NCBI GenBank assembly: GCA_029260695.1
Contig: JAJDCT010000273.1
Coordinates: 1-11,089, forward strand
Length of the DNA: 11,089 bases
Direction: 5' to 3'
From: Phycisphaeraceae bacterium
GTDB lineage: Bacteria > Planctomycetota > Phycisphaerae > Phycisphaerales > Phycisphaeraceae
Shown piece by piece: positions 1 through 7,154 of the stretch; position 1 is the stretch's first letter; each line of letters opens with the position of its first letter. A program made the translations under genes and the position numbers. The notes under the pieces are model-generated. The model saw only the letters and a list, made by a program, of their open reading frames with translations. It was not told the DNA's origin and searched no databases.

Positions 1-349
1 ACTACGCTTAACGCCGAGCAGGGCCCGCCCACCGCCACCCAAAAACCGTGCTGTCTTATTCCGTTCCGGCTTCGTGGATGCGCTCGCACACGTCATACCC
101 TGCCTATCGGTAGCCACAACAGGCGACTAAGGCAGGTCTCATTTACCAAGCCAATCCCGACAAACACGATCCACCCATAACGACATAATCCGCAAAACCA
201 TTAAGCGGCACACGATCCGACCTTGCCATAAGTGGCCGGCAGGCCAGCCTGATGCCAGAAAACCATACCCCCACCCCCAAAATTCAGCTTCCTTTGGACA
301 ACGAACCGCCATGGAATCACACACCCGCCTCCGCTGCTATCATGGCGGG
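1..349. other. non-coding stretch upstream of small membrane protein
   Basis: I see no convincing gene here. A 61-codon minus-strand frame (324-139) has unnatural composition (Trp- and Cys-rich) and overlaps the start of the next gene. The stretch contains two inverted repeats. One is at 99-136 (separate entry). The other is a five-base stem TGGCC at 233-237 pairing with GGCCA at 242-246 across a four-base loop. A CATAAT hexamer at 184-189 resembles a -10 box but has no credible -35 partner. No tRNA-like T-arm was found. Confidence 0.5.
99..136. repeat. interrupted inverted repeat, possible RNA hairpin
   Basis: CCTGCCT at 99-105 is the exact reverse complement of AGGCAGG at 130-136. Inside it, GT (110-111) can pair with AC (126-127) and GCC (113-115) with GGC (122-124), closing a six-base loop. 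This gives a hairpin of about 12 pairs with internal loops. No T-run follows, so it is not a standard intrinsic terminator. It could be part of an RNA element that begins before the window, or chance. Confidence 0.3.
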
Positions 350-823
350 ATGTCAAGACAGACCCGCCAGGAAGAGATCGACCGCATCATCCAGATTTAC
401 GGGTCCGATGACGTCCGTTCCATCATGGAAATGGTCGAACGAAACTTCATGGTGCTGCACCACCGCTCACAGGTTCTGCTTGGCTTGTCGGGCATCGTGA
501 TAACAACCACTGGATTCTCGGGCCGGCTGATCGCGGGTACCAACGATTTGGCCAAGTGGCTGATCATCAGCGGGGTTGCCCTGGTCATGCTCGCCGCCGC
601 GACCGTGTGCTACGGCGTCCTGCACCTGCGTTGGCTGACTCAGCACCCCGGCACACAGGTCCAGCAATGGCTGGATACCACGCTGGCATACCGTGACCGA
701 AAAACCCGCTTTTACCGCGTGGGAATAGTCATGACCATGATCGGGCTATTGCTGTATGTGGGCTCGATCTTCGTGATGCTCTGGTACCCACTGGACTTTC
801 CCGGCATCAATTCGATACGATAA
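350..823 (+). CDS. small three-helix membrane protein, unknown function
   Basis: I do not recognise this protein. With the ATG at 350 it has 157 residues: a charged N-terminal segment of about 40 residues (RQEEIDRIIQIYGSDD is acidic/basic and probably helical), then hydrophobic segments near residues 41-61, 70-94 and 124-145. Between segments two and three lies a polar loop with WLDTTLAYRDRKTRFYR. This fits an inner-membrane protein with three helices. An in-frame ATG at 311 would add 13 residues (MESHTRLRCYHGG), which look unlike a natural N-terminus. Neither start has a clear Shine-Dalgarno site, so the start is uncertain. The gene stands alone: a promoter and a separate gene follow 70 nt or more downstream. 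Function cannot be inferred from context. Confidence 0.6.
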   Translation: MSRQTRQEEIDRIIQIYGSDDVRSIMEMVERNFMVLHHRSQVLLGLSGIVITTTGFSGRLIAGTNDLAKWLIISGVALVMLAAATVCYGVLHLRWLTQHPGTQVQQWLDTTLAYRDRKTRFYRVGIVMTMIGLLLYVGSIFVMLWYPLDFPGINSIR

Positions 824-894
824 GCCAAAAACATGACCCGGACTACAACACGTTGTTTTGTCAATAGTTGAGGGGTTTTACCTGGCACTGACGT

Positions 895-923
895 TTGACA
901 GTAATCCAGGCCGATGCTAATTT
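895..923 (+). promoter_or_regulatory. sigma-70-like promoter for the secreted helical-repeat gene
   Basis: A perfect TTGACA (-35) lies at 895-900. After an ideal 17-nt spacer comes TAATTT at 918-923, preceded by TG at 915-916, so this is an extended -10 (TGnTAnnnT). The predicted start is near 930, giving a leader of about 70 nt before the ATG at 999. It is the best promoter match I found in the window and faces the only gene downstream. Strength and use are inferred. Confidence 0.55.
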
Positions 924-998
924 TTGCATCTCTGGACCGACCGCGTCCCCCGCGACCGACGGACGGCATTACTTCCCTGCCCGCCTGAGAGGACTCCG

Positions 999-2054
999 AT
1001 GAAATTCAGCCGATGCCCGCTTTGGCTTTTGGCCGCGCTGTGTGTCGCCATGCTAGGACCTGGGGGCCAGTTACTAAACGCACAGGATTCGCTGCCACAG
1101 ACGATCATCGGGGCACAAGCCGAACTGCAAGCCCAGGATCGGGCCACCGTGGACGCCTTCGTGGATGCCCAGGCCGCCAGGCTCCAAAGCGATGACCCCG
1201 AGCAGGTTGCCCTGGGCCGCTCACTTCTGGCAGAACAATTCGGCCTCGGCGGCTCCGATTTCTTTTTCGAATATTACCGGCCAACGATTTCTAAGCGAGT
1301 AGCCCCGCTGCTCAATCCCGATGGCCCCCTCATGACGCGCCTGAATGTCGCGATAGTCAGCGCTAAGCTTTCAGGCCAAAGCCTTATCACCGTACTTCAA
1401 GCCGGAGCGGATGACCCCAGCCCCGCCGTCCGCTACTGGATCGCCAAAGCCGTCGGCTCCACAGCCAAGAGCAAAGGGCTCACCAATCAAGAGCAAAAAG
1501 ATGTTCTGGCAGTGATGGCTAGACGACTCAAGGCCGAGGATTCCTCACTTGTCCTCGAGCAAGTGATGTTGGCAATGGCGGAGATCGAACTCGAAGACGC
1601 CATTCAAAAAGTCTTGGAGGGACTAGACAGCCGCGTCACGTTCCACAAGCAAAACCCCAACGCACGCTTCAAACCGGTCCACGGCGGGATGAAGCAGCTT
1701 TGGAGCAAGTTAATCGCCCTTAGGTCAGACAATCAAAATGTTGACGATGAACTGTTCGAACTAGCGAGGATCGCTTTCCGGTATTACACCTTGATCGCCG
1801 ATCAGCTCAACGCAGATAATAAAAACAAAGATAACGAAGAGGCCGAAGAAGCCAAGCAGGACAAGGTCGCGATGGCTGTGATCTGTGGCCGTGTAATGGA
1901 TTATGCCGCCAAGGATGTCGCACACTTGACCCCGCCCCAAGCTGTCAATCCCAACAACGCGGCCGAGCTGCGGGTATCTGCGGACCGTTGGATCGAGGTG
2001 CTCAAAGCCCCGCCCTTTAATTTCACCAGCGAACAGTTAGCAGTCGGCGAATAA
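999..2054 (+). CDS. secreted alpha-helical (HEAT-like) repeat protein, unknown function
   Basis: The ATG at 999 gives 351 residues. It is preceded by GAGAGG at 987-992 with a 6-nt gap, and the protein opens with a classic signal peptide: MKFSR, a Leu/Ala/Val-rich core, and a likely signal peptidase I site after LLNA (residues 25-28). The frame is open back to 924, but that would bury the signal peptide behind 25 unlikely residues. The mature protein is mostly helical. Segments such as ADDPSPAVRYWIAKAVG (about 137-153) and the following LAVMARRLK and EQVMLAMAEIEL helices resemble HEAT-type repeats, though the pattern is irregular. A charged Asn/Asp/Glu/Lys stretch lies near 270-290. I infer an exported, probably periplasmic, scaffold or binding protein. 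No catalytic motif is visible. It is preceded by a good promoter and converges with the next minus-strand gene. Confidence 0.75.
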   Translation: MKFSRCPLWLLAALCVAMLGPGGQLLNAQDSLPQTIIGAQAELQAQDRATVDAFVDAQAARLQSDDPEQVALGRSLLAEQFGLGGSDFFFEYYRPTISKRVAPLLNPDGPLMTRLNVAIVSAKLSGQSLITVLQAGADDPSPAVRYWIAKAVGSTAKSKGLTNQEQKDVLAVMARRLKAEDSSLVLEQVMLAMAEIELEDAIQKVLEGLDSRVTFHKQNPNARFKPVHGGMKQLWSKLIALRSDNQNVDDELFELARIAFRYYTLIADQLNADNKNKDNEEAEEAKQDKVAMAVICGRVMDYAAKDVAHLTPPQAVNPNNAAELRVSADRWIEVLKAPPFNFTSEQLAVGE

Positions 2055-2139
2055 TCAGCCACAACAAATGTCAGCACCCATCTCATACCTACGAGTCCGC
2101 TCAGTGATACGGGCCTGCCCTGAAGACCCATAAGCCATC

Positions 2140-2556
2140 CTAAGCCAGATCGGGGTTGACCACCGGTGATTCCGCGGCCACGGGTTCACCCGAGCCTCCT
2201 GTCACACCCACGGCCTGGGCGGCCGAGCTTCGGCCATACATCGCATCATCCAACCGCCTGACCAGATCCACATAGTCCATCTGGGCCAGCTGAAACTCCC
2301 GCAGAACCAGGTTGTGAACAACCGCGCTCTGCAGTTCCGCAAGCCGCTTTTTATCTGATACCTCGATAGGCTGACCGGCCATCTCCTTCTCGCCAACCGC
2401 TTGCAAGTGCCTGTTCAGGTCGTTTAAGGCTCGCTGTGCCTCGGTGTCTTCCTTGAGCTTCTTGATAGCCGACTCGAGTCGACCCACCTTGGGGTGATCG
2501 CCGAGCATCTCGCCAAGCTCAGTGGCGGCTTTTATGATCTGGTCATCGGTTGCCAT
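2140..2556 (-). CDS. YlbF/YmcA-family protein
   Basis: The 138 residues match the Com_YlbF/YmcA family pattern: a small, highly charged, all-helical protein. Typical features are DHPKVGRLESAIKKLKED (about 20-37), AQRALNDLNRHLQ (about 40-52), a short turn with GQPIEVSDKKRLAELQ (61-76), then a long helix VVHNLVLREFQLAQMDY (79-95). In Bacillus, YlbF, YmcA and YaaT form a complex that affects mRNA maturation by RNase Y, and with it competence and biofilm. The role outside Firmicutes is poorly known. The last 30 residues are a low-complexity Gly/Ser/Ala/Pro tail. Two ATG codons are adjacent (2559 and 2556). AGGGAGG at 2563-2569 is 6 nt from the second but only 3 nt from the first, so I chose 2556. 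The gene is divergent from rnr with a spacing of about 145 nt. Confidence 0.8.
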   Translation of the reverse strand: MATDDQIIKAATELGEMLGDHPKVGRLESAIKKLKEDTEAQRALNDLNRHLQAVGEKEMAGQPIEVSDKKRLAELQSAVVHNLVLREFQLAQMDYVDLVRRLDDAMYGRSSAAQAVGVTGGSGEPVAAESPVVNPDLA

Positions 2557-2701
2557 CATGGGCCTCCCTATGGGGGTACTTCTGTCGCAAGTGATTGATC
2601 TGCGTTAGCATAGCCGGGTCGGGCAATAGACGCTCGGCGGGCTGTGGGCTCAAGCCCGAGTCAAAAGACACCGTGAGCCGCCCCCTCGTATCTAGCCCCC
2701 C

Positions 2702-5116
2702 ATGCCTCAACGTTACACCAGCAGCATCCTCCGTCATATCGCCGACACACGGTATGAGCCCCGCACCCTCAGGCAACTGGCGCAAGACTTAGGTGTCTCT
2801 GACACCGATTTTAGCCAATTCAAGGATGCGGCAGAAAGCCTCCTTCAAGATGGCTGCGTCATCTTGGGCTCATCCGACACCATCGCCCTGCCGCCACCAG
2901 GCAAGGAGATGGTCGGCGTCTTCCGCGCCCATGAAAAAGGCTTCGGCTTCCTACAGCCCGACGAACTCACCCAACACGGCGACCTGTTCATCCCCCCGGG
3001 GTCGACCGGCGACGCCATGAACGGCGACCGTGTCCGCGCCAAAGTCATTCATGAGGGCAGACGAGGCTCGGGCAAGTCACCCTTCGTCGGCCGGATCATC
3101 GAGGTCATCCAACGGGTCGACCGCCAGTACGTCGGCACACTGATCAAACGCGGTTCTCTACACGTCGTGAAGATCGACGGCCGACTGATGCGAGACCCCG
3201 TCGTCATCCGCGATCCTTCGATCAAGAGCGCAAGCGTCGGCGACAAGGTCGTCATCGATATCGTTGAATACCCCAAGGACGCCAATGACGTCGCCGAAGG
3301 GGTCATCACCGAAGTCCTCGGCGAAGGCGGCGAACCCGAAATCGAAACCCTCTCAGTTCTCCGTGCGTACAGCCTGGCGGAAAAATTCACCCCACCCGTC
3401 CTCGATGAAGCCCGGAAGGTTTCACAAGCGTTTGACGGCGATGTAATCCCTCCCGACCGCGAGGATATCACCGGCATACTCACGCTCACCATCGACCCCC
3501 CCACCGCCAAAGACTACGACGACGCGATCTCCATCAACACTTCCCAGGAAAACGGAGAAACAGTCTTCGAACTGGGTGTCCACATCGCCGACGTGGCCCA
3601 CTTCGTCACGCCCGGGTCCGCCCTGGACGAGGAGGCCTACGCCAGAGGCAACAGCACCTACCTCCCACGGGTCGTCGTACCGATGCTCCCGGAAGTTCTC
3701 AGCAATGGTGTCTGCTCCCTACAGGAAGGTGTGAACCGCTACGCAAAATCCTGCTTCATCAAGTACGACGCCAATGGCAAAGTCCTCCAGGAACGCTTCG
3801 CACGCACCGTCATCCGATCCGATAAGCGGATGACCTACCTGGAAGCCCAGGCCCTGATCGAAGACGACATCCGTGAAGCACACAAGCACGCAAAGACAGA
3901 ACCGAAATACCCTAAGCCCATCATCGAAGCCACGAAGCTGATGAACGACCTGGCCAAGTGCATCCGCGCACGCAGGCTTGACCAGGGGATGATCGTCCTT
4001 GGGCTACCCGAAGTCGAACTCATCTTCGATGATATCGGACGGGTAATCGATGCCCAGCCCGAGGACGACGCCTTCACCCATACCCTCATCGAGATGTTCA
4101 TGGTCGAGGCCAACGAGGCCACAGCCCGGCTATTCGACCGACTCAGCGTCCCGATGATCCGGCGCATCCACCCGGACCCGGACGCACACGGCATCAACGA
4201 CCTGAGAATGTTCGCCCGGGTCGCCGGCTACAACATCCCCGCCAAGCCCAGCCGCAAGCAGCTACAGACCCTGCTCCTATCCGTAAAAGGCAAACCGGCG
4301 CAGCGATCCGTCAACATGGCCGTGCTGCGCACACTTAGCAAGGCCGAATACTCGCCGATGCTGATCGGACACTTCGCGCTGGCCAGCGAACACTACACCC
4401 ACTTCACCAGCCCGATCAGGCGCTACCCCGACCTGATCGTCCACCGAGGGATCGACGCCTACCTCAAACTCGATCCACCCGCATCCAAAGGCAAACGCCA
4501 AAGCGCCAAAAAGATCGGGTCCAAAATAGCAGCCGACAACCTCATCCCCAACGAAGATAAAATGCACGAGTTGGGCAAGCACTGCTCGACAACGGAGAGA
4601 AACTCCGAGAGCGCCGAACGCGAGCTGCGGAACTTCCTGGTCCTGCAACTGCTCGCCGATCACCTGGGCGAGGACTTCAGCGGGACCGTCACCGGCGTCA
4701 CCGGCGCGGGGGTCTACATCCAGATCGACAAATACCTGATCGACGGTTTCGTCCGCAGCAACGACCTGCCCGGCGCGGCAAACGACCGCTGGAAGCACAA
4801 CCCAAAGACCGGCGCACTGGTCGCCCAACGCTCCGGCAAAACCGTGTCCATCGGCAACACCTTCACCGTCCGCGTCGCCGCGGTCGATCTGGGTCGGCGT
4901 GTCATGGAAATGGTCGTCGTTGATGGGGACTCAAAGAAGAGTGCTTCACCGAAGGCCAAGAAATACAAGAATAAATCCAAAAACGATCAACCCAAATCGG
5001 GCGGCAAGCCAAAGGTCAAGAAAAAACCCCGAAGAAACGACCGCAACAAGCAGGCCGTCGCGCCCGCGACAAAAAAGAAATCCAAGAGCAAGGCACGCAG
5101 TCGAAAGAAACGCTGA
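2702..5116 (+). CDS. rnr: ribonuclease R (3'-5' exoribonuclease, RNB family)
   Basis: This is RNase R, a processive hydrolytic 3'-5' exoribonuclease that degrades structured RNA in the cytoplasm. The 804 residues contain, in order: an N-terminal winged-helix-like segment (about 5-65); a first cold-shock domain (about 70-117, with EKGFGFL); a second (about 140-205); the RNB catalytic domain (about 250-590); an S1 domain (about 655-740, with GTVTGVTGAGVYIQI); and a Lys/Arg-rich tail (about 744-804). The four metal-binding acidic residues of the family appear as D265, D271, D273 and D274 (TIDPPTAKDYDD). The aromatic clamp Tyr is at 320 (NSTYLPR), and HFTSPIRRYPDL (567-578) carries the catalytic arginines. 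Length and domain order are standard. The basic tail is typical of RNase R and distinguishes it from RNase II. There is no obvious Shine-Dalgarno site before the ATG. lgt follows after 38 nt. Confidence 0.96.
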   Translation: MPQRYTSSILRHIADTRYEPRTLRQLAQDLGVSDTDFSQFKDAAESLLQDGCVILGSSDTIALPPPGKEMVGVFRAHEKGFGFLQPDELTQHGDLFIPPGSTGDAMNGDRVRAKVIHEGRRGSGKSPFVGRIIEVIQRVDRQYVGTLIKRGSLHVVKIDGRLMRDPVVIRDPSIKSASVGDKVVIDIVEYPKDANDVAEGVITEVLGEGGEPEIETLSVLRAYSLAEKFTPPVLDEARKVSQAFDGDVIPPDREDITGILTLTIDPPTAKDYDDAISINTSQENGETVFELGVHIADVAHFVTPGSALDEEAYARGNSTYLPRVVVPMLPEVLSNGVCSLQEGVNRYAKSCFIKYDANGKVLQERFARTVIRSDKRMTYLEAQALIEDDIREAHKHAKTEPKYPKPIIEATKLMNDLAKCIRARRLDQGMIVLGLPEVELIFDDIGRVIDAQPEDDAFTHTLIEMFMVEANEATARLFDRLSVPMIRRIHPDPDAHGINDLRMFARVAGYNIPAKPSRKQLQTLLLSVKGKPAQRSVNMAVLRTLSKAEYSPMLIGHFALASEHYTHFTSPIRRYPDLIVHRGIDAYLKLDPPASKGKRQSAKKIGSKIAADNLIPNEDKMHELGKHCSTTERNSESAERELRNFLVLQLLADHLGEDFSGTVTGVTGAGVYIQIDKYLIDGFVRSNDLPGAANDRWKHNPKTGALVAQRSGKTVSIGNTFTVRVAAVDLGRRVMEMVVVDGDSKKSASPKAKKYKNKSKNDQPKSGGKPKVKKKPRRNDRNKQAVAPATKKKSKSKARSRKKR

Positions 5117-5154
5117 CCCCCAGCTAACACGCTCCGCCACACGACCTACCCACC

Positions 5155-6174
5155 ATGACACTCGCGGTTTGGCTACACAACCTCAGCCCGATACTCATTG
5201 AGCTAGGCCCGGTCCCGATCAGGTGGTACGGCCTGTCATACCTCGCAGGGTTTTTTGTCGCTTACCTGATGGTCAAGCGCGTCTGTCGTGTCGGTATCTC
5301 GACGCTCAAACCGCAGCATGCCGCTGATCTGGTCGTAGCAGTCGCTATAGGGATCGTCCTGGGTGGCCGACTGGGCTACGTCCTTCTCTACAAGCCAGAG
5401 ATGCTCTGGCAATTCTCCTCAACCCTGCCGTTCTGGGACGTGCTCGCTATCAACAAGGGCGGCATGGCCAGCCACGGCGGGATGATCGGCGGGATGCTGG
5501 GTTGCCTGTTTTTTGCAAAAAGACACAGGCACAACCTACTCTACCTCGTCGACCTGTTCGCCTTCACCGCGCCGCTGGGTGTGTTCTTCGGCAGGGTCGC
5601 CAACTTCATCAACGGCGAGCTCCTGGGCCGCCCCTGCGACGCAGATTTCCCACTGGCGGTTAAATTTCCGCAAGAGTTGCTGGACGCAGACCCCACCCTG
5701 TTGAGCAACGTCTTCGCAGCCCTACCCCCCCCGGGCTCGGTCGTGCCGGGGCTGCTTTCCTGGGACCGATGGACCGTGATCGAATTGATACAGCAGGGCA
5801 ACGCGGTGGTCAGCAAAGCCGCCGAGCCCTTCTTAACGGCACGCCATCCATCACAACTCTACGCCGGTGTCACGGAAGGCCTGGTGGTCCTGGTGGTCCT
5901 GGCGTTGGTCTGGATCAAGCCCCGCAAGCCGGGTGTGATCTCTAGCTTGTGTGCGATGGTCTATGCGGTGATGCGCATCATAAACGAGTTCTTCAGAATG
6001 CCCGACGCACACCTGATGGACAAGGAATTCGCCACACTGCACATCACACGCGGACAGTGGCTAAGCGGCCTACTATTCGTCTTCGGTGCCGTGCTGCTGG
6101 TCGTATCGCTGAAAAGAAAATCCGCTCCCACGGGCGGGTGGCTGTCAACCACTAAACCCACCCCCGACGCCTGA
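5155..6174 (+). CDS. lgt: prolipoprotein diacylglyceryl transferase
   Basis: Lgt is the inner-membrane enzyme that moves a diacylglyceryl group from phosphatidylglycerol onto the lipobox cysteine of pre-lipoproteins, the first step of lipoprotein maturation. The 339 residues are strongly hydrophobic with about seven membrane segments. Family motifs are clear: IRWYGLSY (22-29), SHGGMIGG (106-113, holding the conserved His at 107), GRVANFINGELLGR (146-159, essential Arg at 147, Asn and Glu in the signature), RHPSQLY (230-236) and RIINEFFRMPD (274-284, conserved Arg 274). The loop between GELLGR and RHPSQLY is about 70 residues, roughly twice that in E. coli, which I take as a lineage-specific insertion. 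The gene starts 38 nt after rnr with no promoter or terminator visible between, so co-transcription is likely. It converges with the permease gene, with 26 nt between stops. Confidence 0.96.
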   Translation: MTLAVWLHNLSPILIELGPVPIRWYGLSYLAGFFVAYLMVKRVCRVGISTLKPQHAADLVVAVAIGIVLGGRLGYVLLYKPEMLWQFSSTLPFWDVLAINKGGMASHGGMIGGMLGCLFFAKRHRHNLLYLVDLFAFTAPLGVFFGRVANFINGELLGRPCDADFPLAVKFPQELLDADPTLLSNVFAALPPPGSVVPGLLSWDRWTVIELIQQGNAVVSKAAEPFLTARHPSQLYAGVTEGLVVLVVLALVWIKPRKPGVISSLCAMVYAVMRIINEFFRMPDAHLMDKEFATLHITRGQWLSGLLFVFGAVLLVVSLKRKSAPTGGWLSTTKPTPDA

Positions 6175-6200
6175 CCTCACAGAGCCCGAGCACGAACAAG

Positions 6201-7139
6201 TCACAACTCGATACGCGGATCTATCCACGCATAAGCCACATCGACGATCAGGTTGAACATCACGAGCATCGTCGAGAAAGTCAGCACCACACCGAGGATC
6301 AGGAACTGGTCTTTGTTGATAACGGAGTTAACAAAGTGATCGCCCATACCGGGGATGTTAAAGAGCTTCTCGACAACAAACGACCCTGTCATCACGCTCG
6401 CGGCCGCCGGCCCCATAAAACTCAGCACGGGCAGGTAAGCAACCTTCAGCGCGTGCTCGAAGAGCGCCTTGTGTCGTGACAGCCCCTTGGCCCTTGCGGT
6501 ACGCACGTAATCGCTGGACATGATCTCAGCCAACCCCAGACGGACCAGCCGAGCGATGTACGCAGCCGGTGCGATCCCCAACGTCACCGCCGGGAGAATG
6601 ATGTGCCAGGGCGATTCCCAACCACCGGCGGGCAACATCTCGAACGCACCGGCAAACACCGCGAGCAGGATCGACCCGGTCACAAAGTTCGGCAAGCTGA
6701 TGCCCAGCAACGCAACACCAAGGCTCGACAAGTCCAGGATACTACCCGGCCGAAGCGCCCCAATAACACCCGACACCGTCCCGATAAACAGCGCCACCGC
6801 CAGCGCAGACGAACCCAGCATCACACTCACCGGGAGACTCCCCCCGATCATATTGACGACTCGCTCTTCCTTGTAAGCAAGCGACGGGCCGAAGTCAGGC
6901 CAACCACGCTCGCTACCCACCACCAAACCCTTGAGATAACTGACCCCGAAATGGACCGCCCCGGCATCCATGTTGTACTGCTTGAGCATCGCCGCTTTGA
7001 TTTCCGGCGCGATCTCTCGGCCGTCGTCGGTATCCAGCGGGTCACCAGGCACGACCCACGCAAGGGTCAAAGTGACCACAAAGATCATGCCCAGGATCAG
7101 GGGGAACTGCAATAATCGCCAAAAAATCATCCGTACCAT
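6201..7139 (-). CDS. OppB/DppB-type peptide ABC transporter permease
   Basis: This is an inner-membrane permease of the OppB/DppB family, one half of the translocation channel for oligopeptides or related solutes. The 312 residues contain an N-terminal helix (about 7-30) followed by VVPGDPLD, which is characteristic of OppB proteins, an extracytoplasmic loop (about 35-100), and about five further membrane segments. The cytoplasmic EAA-type loop that docks onto the ATPase is clear: DYVRTARAKGLSRHKALFEH (about 210-229), and GSFVVEKLFNIPGMG (about 252-266) is also typical. The start at ATG 7139 has GGGAG at 7146-7150 with 6-nt spacing; the GTG at 7142 would be too close. The gene begins 15 nt after the binding-protein stop, so the two form an operon. 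The usual second permease (OppC) and ATPases are missing, since lgt follows on the opposite strand. Confidence 0.92.
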   Translation of the reverse strand: MVRMIFWRLLQFPLILGMIFVVTLTLAWVVPGDPLDTDDGREIAPEIKAAMLKQYNMDAGAVHFGVSYLKGLVVGSERGWPDFGPSLAYKEERVVNMIGGSLPVSVMLGSSALAVALFIGTVSGVIGALRPGSILDLSSLGVALLGISLPNFVTGSILLAVFAGAFEMLPAGGWESPWHIILPAVTLGIAPAAYIARLVRLGLAEIMSSDYVRTARAKGLSRHKALFEHALKVAYLPVLSFMGPAAASVMTGSFVVEKLFNIPGMGDHFVNSVINKDQFLILGVVLTFSTMLVMFNLIVDVAYAWIDPRIEL

Positions 7140-7154
7140 CACCTGCTCCCATCG

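Noticed and set aside
1..260. Tail of a tmRNA, prompted by ACTACGCTTAA at the window start resembling part of a tag sequence
   Set aside because: No tRNA-like T-arm or acceptor end follows in the next 300 nt, and the tag would stop before the usual Leu-Ala-Ala end.
139..324. 61-codon minus-strand frame
   Set aside because: Composition rich in Trp, Cys and Met, no ribosome site, and overlap with the start of the membrane-protein gene.
845..859. Weak terminator-like hairpin (ACAA/TTGT followed by TTT) after the membrane-protein gene
   Set aside because: Only four A/T-rich pairs and a short T-run; too weak to call a terminator.
2543..2785. 80-codon minus-strand frame crossing the ylbF-like/rnr divergent region
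   Set aside because: It overlaps the well-supported starts of both genes, has no ribosome site and resembles no family.
4277..4828. 183-codon minus-strand frame inside rnr
   Set aside because: It lies fully within the RNB/S1 coding region and is explained by the codon bias of the real gene.
5881..5898. Tandem repeat CTGGTGGTC
   Set aside because: Two copies that encode Leu/Val residues of a membrane helix in Lgt; ordinary coding sequence.
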